From DASPKX01 sp035627835 (GTDB lineage: Bacteria > Verrucomicrobiota > Verrucomicrobiia > Limisphaerales > SXQI01), in assembly GCA_035627835.1 (NCBI GenBank), contig DASPKX010000098.1:1-64000 (forward strand): DNA of 64,000 bases, read 5' to 3'. The position numbers were made by a program, and so were the translations under genes. The notes beneath the pieces were generated by a model. It was not told the origin of the DNA and made no database searches. It saw only the letters and a list, made by a program, of their open reading frames with translations. How positions within the stretch are numbered: the stretch's first letter is position 1; each line of letters starts with the position of its first letter. Shown one piece after another: positions 17,579 through 26,450 of the stretch.

Positions 17579-19477
17579 CTATTCTAGCGAGGTTAGGAAC
17601 GACGTGCGCAGAACGCAAGGCTTAAGCCCCGTATAGCTCAAAAGCAGCTTCGGGCCATGCGCCAATTGCCGGAATGCCGGCGAGCACAGCGTTTCCACTA
17701 ACCTCTCGCGTTCGGCAGCCGGACCGATGCGCATGATCTCCCAGGTCGCGGCTTCCGGAGGCGGCGGCAAAAGCTTCACCTGACTCCAGCCAGCATCCAC
17801 CTCAACAGACAACGACACTGCCTCGCGCTGAACGTGAAATTGCCGGGCGCCCACTTGCGTCACAAGAGCGCCGGCCCCGAACTGCCAGTTCACTTCAAAG
17901 CCCGCGCTCGGCCCGTCCACGCTGTCCTCCACCATCACCGAATCCCCCGCAAATGTTATCCGCCGCTTCACAACGCCACTCGGCCAGCGCAGCCGCGCCT
18001 CGGTGCCGTCAAAGTCTGGCGCGTCATGCTGCTCTCCCCATAAGAAAGGCCCCAACCGCCTCGGCCACTCTCCCCACGGGGGAAGCGGCCCGTTGTGCGC
18101 CCTCCATCCCGCCAGCCGCTCTCGCACGAACTTGTTCCCGTAATAGGCTCCGGTGCCCGGATCAATCACAATGGCTTTGCCGTTCAACCACAACGAAAGA
18201 TGGAGCGCATCCAGGTGCCCGTGGGCAGCAGTGGCCAAATAGCCCAGCTCACTTAAATCCCAGCGGCCTCGCCACCCCCCCTTCTCGATGATCGCCACTC
18301 CGGTCCGTGGAAAGTAAACCCAATCCCCCCGGGAAACGCTTTGCTTTGAAGTTGGCTCCGGCGGCTCTCCCAGCCACCAACGGAGGCTCTCCCCTTCAGT
18401 CTGGCCGCGAAACCATCCCAGCCACTGCTGGGTGACACGCGCTTGATCTGCAAACAACGGTGTCACGTAAGCGCTGTCCGAGTCCCCATAATCCCACGGC
18501 TCGTGCTCTGTTTGTACAGCCTGAAAAAAATCCCCGGCGCGCCGCAATCGCTCTTCAACACTCGCGCTAACTTTTCGCCCCGCAGCCAATAGCCCCAACC
18601 GCGCCTGCCAGCAGAACTCGAAGGAGAACAAATGGTAATTCAGCGCCTGCTCGCGATTTCCTCCATCCTCGGCGAATTGCGCCAGAACCTCCGTCTCCCA
18701 TAACCGCTGCAGTTCTTCCAAAGGCGCCGCATAGTTTACCAACCCTGGCCAGCGTGCGACCGCCACGATCAACCCGACCAGCTCCCCAAGGAGATGATTA
18801 TTTGCCGACGACCCAAATGTCTTATACCGCCAGGTGAAGTGCGCATGGGCTCCGAGCATCTGCTGGAACTCCTCGCCTAAGGTGCGTTCAGCGCCCGCTC
18901 TCTCCATCAGCGCATCCATCCACGCGAATTGAATCAGGCGCATCCCGGATTCCAATGCGCTCGTCCAGTTCCACCCACGGTACGGTGGATTCACCTTTTC
19001 CCAATCGCGCAGGCACTCCACCAGCAAAGCCCCCGCGCGTTCGTCCTTCAGCAACGCCGCCGCTTGCGCCAAACGGACCAGAAAGTTCCAGCGGCTCAGC
19101 TCCCAAATCAGCTTAACGTCCGCGCCGTTCGGCAATGCGCGATGGTTCAACGCAAACGCGCTCTCCATCGTGGAAAGATCCACGCCCGCCAAGTAGTCCT
19201 TGTGCCACTTAGGGGGAAGATCGATGTCGAGTTGAAGAGTGTTGAAGGCGCGGATTCGCCCGCTCACAATTTCGGCCACTTCCTCGCGCAAGGCCGCGAG
19301 CAGCGACTCAGGAGGCGCTCCTTGTGGAATGCTCGGAAAAGCATCGGGGTCCGGCCGCGCATCGAACGCAAAGTTCAGCGGCCGCGCAGCATCCACCTTC
19401 TGCCGCACCTTCTTTCGCGCGTGCAGCAATATCTCCTGCGCGCTCATCGCCCGCAGCCGGTGGAGATACCAGTTCAC
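17579..19477 (-). CDS. Heparinase II/III-like (alginate lyase-fold) protein
   Basis: A 632-residue protein with the two-part layout of heparinase II/III-like polysaccharide lyases: an N-terminal alpha/alpha toroid (WNWTSALESGMRLIQFAWMDAL, FGSSANNHLLGELVGL) and a C-terminal beta-sandwich (AAHGHLDALHLSLWLNGKAIVIDPGTGAYYG). The Asn-His after SSAN and the GHLDALH histidine match the catalytic region of PL12/PL15/PL17-type enzymes. No classical signal peptide is seen. Homologues sit in many exopolysaccharide clusters beside bi-domain oxidoreductases, where their exact role is open. Its ATG overlaps the stop of the oxidoreductase gene. Confidence 0.87.
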   Translation of the reverse strand: MNWYLHRLRAMSAQEILLHARKKVRQKVDAARPLNFAFDARPDPDAFPSIPQGAPPESLLAALREEVAEIVSGRIRAFNTLQLDIDLPPKWHKDYLAGVDLSTMESAFALNHRALPNGADVKLIWELSRWNFLVRLAQAAALLKDERAGALLVECLRDWEKVNPPYRGWNWTSALESGMRLIQFAWMDALMERAGAERTLGEEFQQMLGAHAHFTWRYKTFGSSANNHLLGELVGLIVAVARWPGLVNYAAPLEELQRLWETEVLAQFAEDGGNREQALNYHLFSFEFCWQARLGLLAAGRKVSASVEERLRRAGDFFQAVQTEHEPWDYGDSDSAYVTPLFADQARVTQQWLGWFRGQTEGESLRWWLGEPPEPTSKQSVSRGDWVYFPRTGVAIIEKGGWRGRWDLSELGYLATAAHGHLDALHLSLWLNGKAIVIDPGTGAYYGNKFVRERLAGWRAHNGPLPPWGEWPRRLGPFLWGEQHDAPDFDGTEARLRWPSGVVKRRITFAGDSVMVEDSVDGPSAGFEVNWQFGAGALVTQVGARQFHVQREAVSLSVEVDAGWSQVKLLPPPPEAATWEIMRIGPAAERERLVETLCSPAFRQLAHGPKLLLSYTGLKPCVLRTSFLTSLE

Positions 19478-21642
19478 AGCGTGACGGTCACAGAGCGTCC
19501 CTCACGCAGCGATTGCATCACCGCAAACGTCAGGGCCATGCTCGCTCGCGACACCGCATATGGAAATGGGTGCGGCGCGCTGCCCAGCAGGAAATCTCCC
19601 CAGGCGCGCATCTGCTCGGCGTGTCCCTTTGAGTTGAATCGCTGCTTCTCCGCCTTGCGTCCGCGGTGAATTGTCAGCTCCTGGAAGTTCACGATCTCGC
19701 CAACGATCCCAGCCCCAAACACCGACACGGTCTCTTTGGGAAAACTCGGATCACCTTCCGCTGTGTAGATCAACTGCCCGCTCGATCCATCTGCGAAGTC
19801 GGCCTGCACTGCGACACTGTCTGCGAAATCCAGCCGCCCTGTTGTTGGCCAGGTCGCTTGGGTGCTCACCTTCGTCGGCGCGGCATCAAAGAGGAAACAG
19901 AAGTAATCGAGAAAGTGGCAGGCTTCGCCCAGGACGCGGCCGCCGCTCTCCTCATAATTTGCATACCAATGATGCGGATCGAGCTTCCCCGCAAAGACCC
20001 TGTAGCTCGCTGACTTCGGTCCGGGGGATTGCTGGAGCGCTTTCTTCAACTCCACGCTGGCGGGAGCAAAGCGTCGATTGAAGCCAACCTGCACCGTCCC
20101 ACTGCTCCGCGCGTGGGCTTCATCAATTTCCGCCAGCTGTCCTTCACCGAGGCAGAGGGGCTTCTCCACAAACACATGCCGATTGGCTTTCAGCGCTTGC
20201 AGGACAAACGGCGCATGCAAATGGTGTCGCGTGGCGATCAACACTGCGTTCCCGATCCCGCCGCTAAACACCTCACTCGCATTCGCGCTCGACCGCTTGA
20301 ATCCGAACTTCGTCTGCACATGCTTCGCGCTCAACGCAGTCTGATTCACAACCGTTCCAAACCGAATGCGGTCCTTCAAATGTGGCAACAGCATCGTTCG
20401 CGCGAAGTTCCCTGCGCCAATCACATCCAGCTCGCTGACTGGCTGAATGCGCTCATTGCGGAACGCCACGCTCTTGACCGGGCTGCTCTGCGTGGCCGCG
20501 GCAGCCGTGCGACTCGGGGCAACGCCATCATACTCGAGCACCACACCCACCTCGCGAGAGCCCTCCTGCATCAACTCCTGGTAAACGGTGAGCGCGTCCG
20601 AGAACTTCGCCCGTTTGGTCGTGAGCGCATTGAGCTTCAGCTGACCCGTGGCAATCAAGTGCAGGCAGGCGTCAAAATTCCGTTGCTCGGTCCAGCGCAC
20701 GTAGCCGATCGGGTAATCGTGGCCGCCCCATTCAAAGGCTGGATCATAACGCCCTGGCCCGTAGGACCGCGAGAAGCGCACCTCCAGCTCCTTCTCGTAA
20801 AATATCTTCCACGGCAGCTCAATCTTGGTGATCCCCACATCCACCAAACGCCCCCGATCCCGCAGCGCATCCGCCGCCTGCTCAATCGGCGTGTTGCTCT
20901 GTGTGGCCGTGCAAATCACCGCGGCATCGACACCGAAGCCGTCGGTCCATTGCCGAACTTCATCCGCCAGGTTCTGCGACCCGAGCAGCACGGTTCGCTC
21001 CGCGCCCATGGCTTCCATGAACGGCTTGCGGCGCGCTTGCAGATCCACCGCCATCACTCTCGCGCCATTGATCGCCAGCAAATTCGTCACGAGCAGCCCA
21101 ACCAGCCCTTGCCCCATCACCAAAACCTTGTCACCTAATTGCGGCTCGGTTTGCCGCACGGCTTGCAGCGCGATCGCCGCCAATGTCGTGTACGCCGCCT
21201 GCCAGCTCTCAGCTCTCTCTGGGATGCGTGCCAGGAGCATCTCTGGCATGGCAAGGTATTCCGCGTGAAACGCGCACTCCGCGCCCGCGCACGCGACTCG
21301 ATCCCCAACCTTAAAACGCGTGCAAGCCGGGTCCACCGCTTCGACTATCCCTGCCGCGCTATAACCGAGCGGCGTTGGAGTCTCCAAACGGTTCCGCACC
21401 TTTTCCAAAGCGGACCGCCAGCCAAGATTCCTTGCGGTGTCGAGCACCTTGCGAACCTGATCCGGCCTGGCGCGCGCCTTCTGCAGCAGGTTCATTTTCG
21501 CCTGCTGCACCTTCATCTTTTCCGTGCCGATGCTGATGACGGAGTGAGTCGTCCGGATCAAAGCGCCGCCCGGAGGTGGAGCGGGCACTGGCGCCTCCTG
21601 GAGTTCGAGACGCCCATCCTGATATTGCGCAATTTGTTTCAA
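19474..21642 (-). CDS. Bi-domain oxidoreductase: zinc-type alcohol dehydrogenase fused to Gfo/Idh/MocA
   Basis: A 722-residue fusion. Residues 1-~340 are a medium-chain dehydrogenase (PLGYSAAGIVEAVD, VGDRVACAG, GDKVLVMGQGLVGLLVTNLLA). After a linker, residues ~400-722 are a Gfo/Idh/MocA enzyme (ELDVIGAGNFARTMLLPHL, HVFVEKPLCL near 490, GEACHFLDYFCFL). The fusion is widespread in capsule and exopolysaccharide clusters and probably acts on a nucleotide sugar or glycan intermediate with NAD(P). Translation appears to start at TTG 21642, since the conserved N-terminal strand begins there; no strong ribosome site is visible. ATGA overlap with the heparinase-like gene shows translational coupling. 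Confidence 0.88.
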   Translation of the reverse strand: MKQIAQYQDGRLELQEAPVPAPPPGGALIRTTHSVISIGTEKMKVQQAKMNLLQKARARPDQVRKVLDTARNLGWRSALEKVRNRLETPTPLGYSAAGIVEAVDPACTRFKVGDRVACAGAECAFHAEYLAMPEMLLARIPERAESWQAAYTTLAAIALQAVRQTEPQLGDKVLVMGQGLVGLLVTNLLAINGARVMAVDLQARRKPFMEAMGAERTVLLGSQNLADEVRQWTDGFGVDAAVICTATQSNTPIEQAADALRDRGRLVDVGITKIELPWKIFYEKELEVRFSRSYGPGRYDPAFEWGGHDYPIGYVRWTEQRNFDACLHLIATGQLKLNALTTKRAKFSDALTVYQELMQEGSREVGVVLEYDGVAPSRTAAAATQSSPVKSVAFRNERIQPVSELDVIGAGNFARTMLLPHLKDRIRFGTVVNQTALSAKHVQTKFGFKRSSANASEVFSGGIGNAVLIATRHHLHAPFVLQALKANRHVFVEKPLCLGEGQLAEIDEAHARSSGTVQVGFNRRFAPASVELKKALQQSPGPKSASYRVFAGKLDPHHWYANYEESGGRVLGEACHFLDYFCFLFDAAPTKVSTQATWPTTGRLDFADSVAVQADFADGSSGQLIYTAEGDPSFPKETVSVFGAGIVGEIVNFQELTIHRGRKAEKQRFNSKGHAEQMRAWGDFLLGSAPHPFPYAVSRASMALTFAVMQSLREGRSVTVTL

Positions 21643-21724
21643 ATCGTGGTGCCGGAGCTTACTGCCGCCCCGAATCCAATCAACGCTCTTCCTCTCCGCT
21701 TCCTGTGCAACCTCCTGTTAAATC

Positions 21725-22273
21725 CTACTCCTTCCCCGATCCCGAGAAATAATCCTCCCGATCCCTGAACAGCAGGTTGAATGTGGTCATCGACCCGTAG
21801 CAGCGGGTGATGTATTGCTGCAGCTCCACCTTTTCGGAATCGTTCAAAGTGGGGTGCGCGTTAATCTTCTGCTCCAGCGTCCGAAAATTGTTCCGCATCA
21901 TCACGATTTTGTGGAAGAACACCTCGACCGGAACGTCCTTCGTCTGCAGCGAGGGATCCGCTGGGTGCATCACAATTTTCCCGCCGTGCCAGCGAGCTGC
22001 CAGCTTATCTATAAGCGTATTTGGCTTCTCCAAACCCAATTCAGCCACAGTAGCCGCCACGATCTGCCGCACCATCGTCTGCAACGGCATTTGCAAGCCG
22101 GTCACCGCGGCCTGAGTCTCTGCCGCCTCCAATCCAGCGGCTTCGGGTTCAACGATGCGCTTCCCATCCTCGAAGAACACATCCGCTGTGTGCTCCGAAA
22201 TATTGCGCACGACTCCTTCACCGTAACTTGGATGCTTCACGCGCATCCCAATGTGCAAATCCTGAATCTTCAT
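21725..22273 (-). CDS. Conserved hypothetical protein with N-terminal small beta-barrel
   Basis: A 182-residue protein. The first ~55 residues (GMRVKHPSYGEGVVRNISEHTADVFFEDGKRIV) match the small beta-barrel seen in CarD-like and UvrD C-terminal domains, which usually bind proteins or nucleic acid at the transcription/repair interface. The rest is helical (LQTMVRQIVAATVAELG, EVFFHKIVMMRNNFRTLEQKINAH, YGSMTTFNLLFRDRE) and unassigned. It lies upstream of the polysaccharide genes on the same strand, 82 bases from the oxidoreductase start; no functional link is evident. Confidence 0.7.
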   Translation of the reverse strand: MKIQDLHIGMRVKHPSYGEGVVRNISEHTADVFFEDGKRIVEPEAAGLEAAETQAAVTGLQMPLQTMVRQIVAATVAELGLEKPNTLIDKLAARWHGGKIVMHPADPSLQTKDVPVEVFFHKIVMMRNNFRTLEQKINAHPTLNDSEKVELQQYITRCYGSMTTFNLLFRDREDYFSGSGKE

Positions 22274-22479
22274 GTTTTAACGCGCGCCAAAATAAACGAC
22301 AGCCACCTCCACGCAACCTTTTGCCACACTCCCGCGCAGCTCACTTTTCCTTATTTGACCATCCAGCAACAACCTTCTCGCTTTTCTCTGCCTCGGACAT
22401 TGGGGCCAGAATACCCAGTTGACACGTAATCTATATTCCCCCACTCTCCCACTGTCGGGCTCACCACGATGTTACAACC

Positions 22480-23829
22480 ATGAATGCGCCAAACCTGCTC
22501 CGCACCATCTTCGCCCTAGCGGTGACTCTCCATCTCGCGAGCGCCGCGGACTGGCCCCAATTCCTTGGCCCGACCGCAAACGGCGTTTCCACCGAAACCA
22601 ACCTCCTCGACAAATGGCCGGCACAAGGTCCGCCGACACTTTGGTCCAAATCCATCGGCACCGGCTACAGCGCGCCGTCGATCCGTGACGGAAAACTCAT
22701 CCTCCACCACCGCGTGCAAAACGAGGAAATTGTTGAATCTTTCGAGGCGAAGACCGGCAAATCGATTTGGCGTCATGCTTACGCGAGCAATTTCATTGAT
22801 CCTTACGGCTATAACAACGGCCCCCGTTGCACTCCCCTTCTGACAACGAACCGTTGTTATACGTTCGGAGCGGAAGGCAAACTCCTCTGCCTAGACCTGC
22901 AAACCGGCAAGCTCATCTGGCAGCGCGACACCCAGAAGGATTGGACTGTGCCCGAAGCTTTCTTTGGTGTCGGCAGCACGCCCATTCTTGAAGGCGATAA
23001 ACTGATCGTGATGATCGGCGGCCAGCCAAACTCCGGCGTTGTGGCATTCGACGCGGCGACAGGAAAAACTCTTTGGGAAAGCGTTGGTGAGAAAAATTGG
23101 AACGGACTCCCGAAAATCGGCTGGCCGGGCGAGCCCATTATTGAATGGAACGCTGCTGATAAACAGGCCAGCTACGCCTCACCCGTTGCGGGGACCGTCA
23201 ACGGCAAACGCCAAATCTTCTGTCTCATGCGCCAAGGCCTTGTGTCTCTGGATCCCAACGACGGGAAGGTAAACTTCAGCTACTGGTTTCGCGCGCGCGT
23301 TGAAGAATCAGTGAACGCCGCCAACCCTGTAGTCGTCGGCAACCAGGTTCTCATCTCGGGGGCGTATTACCGCGTCGGCTCCGTCCTGCTCGAGGTCGCC
23401 CCGGATAACAAATCAGCCACGCCCGTCTGGCGCGGAACTTCCCTCGAAATCCATTGGACGACCCCGATCTATCACGACGGCAACGTCTATGCCTTCAGCG
23501 GCCGCAACGAGCCGGACGCGCGCTTCCGATGCGTTGAGTTCAAAACAGGTAAAATTGCGTGGGAGCGCGATGAACGCTGGCAACGCTACGGCTCAGGCGC
23601 GCCGACCTACGGCCGAGGCTCAGCCATTCTGGCGGACGGCAAGCTGATTGTCCTTGGCGAAAGCGGTCTCCTCGGCCTCGTTCGAGCCAATCCCGAAAAA
23701 CTTGAGGAAATCTCCAAGCACAAGCACCCCGAACTGGAATATCCGTGCTGGGCCGCGCCCGTGCTCTCCGACAAACACCTTTATCTGCGCTCCGAGAGCA
23801 AGCTGGTTTGCATCAACCTCAATCCCTAG
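22480..23829 (+). CDS. Secreted PQQ-like beta-propeller protein
   Basis: A 449-residue protein with a signal peptide (cleavage near residue 23, SAADWPQFLGP) and a WD/PQQ-type beta-propeller: repeated tryptophan-docking units such as AKTGKSIWRHAY, QTGKLIWQRDT, AATGKTLWESV and KTGKIAWERDE. The opening DWPQFLGPTANGVS is typical of PVC-group PQQ-like repeat proteins, which are BamB-like scaffolds rather than proven quinoproteins. It stands upstream of the DUF1549/DUF1501 pair in the same direction, a frequent neighbourhood in these bacteria. Confidence 0.87.
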   Translation: MNAPNLLRTIFALAVTLHLASAADWPQFLGPTANGVSTETNLLDKWPAQGPPTLWSKSIGTGYSAPSIRDGKLILHHRVQNEEIVESFEAKTGKSIWRHAYASNFIDPYGYNNGPRCTPLLTTNRCYTFGAEGKLLCLDLQTGKLIWQRDTQKDWTVPEAFFGVGSTPILEGDKLIVMIGGQPNSGVVAFDAATGKTLWESVGEKNWNGLPKIGWPGEPIIEWNAADKQASYASPVAGTVNGKRQIFCLMRQGLVSLDPNDGKVNFSYWFRARVEESVNAANPVVVGNQVLISGAYYRVGSVLLEVAPDNKSATPVWRGTSLEIHWTTPIYHDGNVYAFSGRNEPDARFRCVEFKTGKIAWERDERWQRYGSGAPTYGRGSAILADGKLIVLGESGLLGLVRANPEKLEEISKHKHPELEYPCWAAPVLSDKHLYLRSESKLVCINLNP

Positions 23830-23941
23830 CAGCGGAGTCACGACGCTCATTATTGGATTCTCTGAAGGACTGGCCCCGCGCCAGTTCGAACGAGACTTCC
23901 CCCCACAAAGCTCCTGCGCTACCCTTACGCACTAGCCCGTT

Positions 23942-26437
23942 ATGCGAATCGCCCTGCTCACTGCCTGCTGTTGCCTCGCTCTGAACATCACCGCCGCTCT
24001 CACCCCGGAGCAGGCGGCAACGCTTCCGCCCCCGGCATCCCATCGGGTTGATTTCACAAAAGAGATTAAGCCGATCCTGGAAGCGAGCTGCACGAAGTGC
24101 CATGGCCGCGGCAAAGACAAAGGCGGCTTCCTTCTCGACACACGCGAGACCTTCCTTAAAGGCGGTGACTCCGGTCCGGCAGTGGTCGTTGGCAAAAGCG
24201 CTGAAAGTTACCTGATCGAACTCGTTGCGGCAGTCGATCCCGAAAACGTCATGCCAATCAAAGGCTCCAAACTTTCCGCAGAGCAAGTTGGCCTCCTCCG
24301 AGCCTGGATCGATCAGGGTGTCGCCTGGGACAACAACATTACTTTCGCCAAACCAGCCCCGCTCAATCTTTTCCCCCGCAAGCCAGCTATTCCCACAGCG
24401 ATAAAAGCCGCGCATCCCGTGGACGCGTTTCTGGCGGCCTATTACCAAACGCACAATGTACCCCCTGCGAAGCGGGTGGATGATCGTGCTTTCGTCCGGC
24501 GCGTTTACCTGGACGTGTTGGGAGTCCTTCCAACGCCCGAAGAAACAGAGGATTTCCTCCGTGATCGCCGCTCAAACAAACGCGCTGCGCTCGTCCAGGA
24601 ACTCCTCGGCGACAACCGCCGCTACGCCGAGCACTGGCTTACCTTTTGGAATGACCTCCTCCGCAACGATTACAAGGGCACAGGGTACATCGATGGTGGC
24701 CGCAAGCAGATTACAGAATGGCTGTTTTCCGCCCTCTCCACCAACATGCCCTTCAAGACCTTCGTCGCGCAGTTGGTGAACCCTCCAACGCCCGCTTCTG
24801 AAGGTTTTGCCAAAGGCATTGTCTGGCGCGGCGTTGTGAACGCCAGCCAAACACCGGAGATGCAAGCGGCGCAAAATATCTCCCAGGTCTTCATGGGCGT
24901 GAACCTCAAGTGCGCCAGTTGCCATGATAGCTTCATCAACGATTGGAGCCTCGCGGACGCATACGGTTTCGCGAGTGTTTACGCGGAAGGGCAACTTGAG
25001 ATGGTCCAGTGCGATCGACCTCTCGGGAAAAGCGCCCCGACCAAGTTCCTCTATTCGGAGCTTGGAACGATTGATGGGAAAGCGCCCCGCCCGGAGCGCC
25101 TCAAACAGCTCGAGCAAATCATCATCAGCGACAAAAACGCGCGCCTTACCCGGACGATCGTGAATCGGTTCTGGGCCCGGTTCCTTGGCCGCGGCTTGGT
25201 CGAGCCTCTCGATGACATGGAGCAGCCCGCCTGGAATCAGGATCTTCTCGATTGGCTGGCCGCTGATTTCCAGGAGCACGGATATGACCTGCGCCATTTG
25301 ATTGCGCGGATCCTCACGTCGGAGGCTTACCAACGGCCCGCTGTTGGTGAAACCGAGCAGGCGCAAAAAGATTTCGTCTTTCACGGCCCGCTTGTTCGCC
25401 GGATGTCGGCCGAGCAATACATTGATGCGCTCGCCACGGTCACCGGCCTTGGCCAGAACCTGCCCAACGCTCAAATTAACCTCCGCGCCGCGGACCGAAA
25501 GCCAAGCGCCACACTCGACTCTGGTGTTCTTGCGAAATGGATTTGGGCAGAGCCAAATGCGCAGACCAAGGCTCCCGCCTCAACCAACTATTTCCGGAAA
25601 ACTTTCGTCATCACGCGCATTCCCTCAGAGGCCCACGCCTTTGTAGCCGCTGACAACAAACACACCGTTTACCTGAATGGAAAGGAGGTCGGCAGCGGCA
25701 AGGATTTTTCCAAGCTGGATGTTATTGATCTTCTTTCGCACATCAAGGAAGGCACCAACGTTATCGCCATCCGGGCCATCAACGACCCAGCGGCTCCCGA
25801 TAAACCCGACCAGGACCAAGCCAACCCCGCTGGGTTGATCGCTCACATCCGCCTTCGCTCACAACAAGCGCGGCGCGGGCTCATCATCGAGCATGTCCAC
25901 GACTTCGCCACCGACCATACCTGGCGGGTCTCCATGAAGCGCGAGCACGCGTGGCAGGATCCCGAGTTTTCGTCTGAGAAATGGTCGCTCGCAGTCGAGT
26001 TGGGCGATGCCAAACTCGCTCCATGGAACTTGGCCGAAAAGTTCGAAATCGCCCTCAGCAACGCTTCCCTCTACGGAGAGGTTCGCGCTGCTCTGGTCGA
26101 GAACAACCCGCTGATGGTCGCTCTCGGAAGACCCAATCGGGAACAGGTTGTGAGCGTCCGCTCATCCGTGGCCACGACGCTGCAAGGACTGGAACTCACA
26201 AATGGTGAAACCCTGGCGCGGCACTTTCAACGCGCTGCTGACCGTCTGCTTCAGCGCGGTGACGATTCCACGGAATCGCTTGTAAACCAGATCTACACAA
26301 GCGCTCTGCAACGCCGCCCAAGCCAGCCCGAGTTGGCGTTGGTGAAGCAAAGCTTCGGCAACACCCTGACGCGAGCCCAACTGGAGGACGTCCTGTGGGC
26401 AGTTTCCATGTTGCCCGAATTCCAGTTAATCTATTGA
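23942..26437 (+). CDS. DUF1549/DUF1553 cytochrome-c protein with an inserted beta-sandwich
   Basis: An 831-residue secreted protein. A signal peptide is followed by a PSCyt1 haem site CTKCH (50-54), then DUF1549 (HPVDAFLAAYYQTHNV to ~350) with its CASCHDSF motif near residue 323. DUF1553 starts around TRTIVNRFWARFLGRGL (~400) and ends with VNQIYTSALQRRPSQPELAL. Between about 525 and 695 DUF1553 is interrupted by a jelly-roll domain resembling sugar-binding domains of glycosidases (YFRKTFVITRIPSEAHAFVAADNKHTVYLNGKEVG). It is encoded just upstream of the DUF1501 partner (13-base gap with a GAGGAGA ribosome site). The pair is a hallmark of Planctomycetes/Verrucomicrobia; biochemical function is unproven. 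Confidence 0.9.
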   Translation: MRIALLTACCCLALNITAALTPEQAATLPPPASHRVDFTKEIKPILEASCTKCHGRGKDKGGFLLDTRETFLKGGDSGPAVVVGKSAESYLIELVAAVDPENVMPIKGSKLSAEQVGLLRAWIDQGVAWDNNITFAKPAPLNLFPRKPAIPTAIKAAHPVDAFLAAYYQTHNVPPAKRVDDRAFVRRVYLDVLGVLPTPEETEDFLRDRRSNKRAALVQELLGDNRRYAEHWLTFWNDLLRNDYKGTGYIDGGRKQITEWLFSALSTNMPFKTFVAQLVNPPTPASEGFAKGIVWRGVVNASQTPEMQAAQNISQVFMGVNLKCASCHDSFINDWSLADAYGFASVYAEGQLEMVQCDRPLGKSAPTKFLYSELGTIDGKAPRPERLKQLEQIIISDKNARLTRTIVNRFWARFLGRGLVEPLDDMEQPAWNQDLLDWLAADFQEHGYDLRHLIARILTSEAYQRPAVGETEQAQKDFVFHGPLVRRMSAEQYIDALATVTGLGQNLPNAQINLRAADRKPSATLDSGVLAKWIWAEPNAQTKAPASTNYFRKTFVITRIPSEAHAFVAADNKHTVYLNGKEVGSGKDFSKLDVIDLLSHIKEGTNVIAIRAINDPAAPDKPDQDQANPAGLIAHIRLRSQQARRGLIIEHVHDFATDHTWRVSMKREHAWQDPEFSSEKWSLAVELGDAKLAPWNLAEKFEIALSNASLYGEVRAALVENNPLMVALGRPNREQVVSVRSSVATTLQGLELTNGETLARHFQRAADRLLQRGDDSTESLVNQIYTSALQRRPSQPELALVKQSFGNTLTRAQLEDVLWAVSMLPEFQLIY

Positions 26438-26450
26438 GGAGACACTTTAT

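Noticed and set aside
20029..21138. A 369-codon open frame on the plus strand
   Set aside because: It is antisense to the bi-domain oxidoreductase, has Arg/His-rich composition typical of a shadow frame in GC-rich DNA, and no domain pattern.
24572..25474. A 300-codon open frame on the minus strand
   Set aside because: Antisense to the DUF1549 part of the cytochrome protein; composition is that of a shadow.
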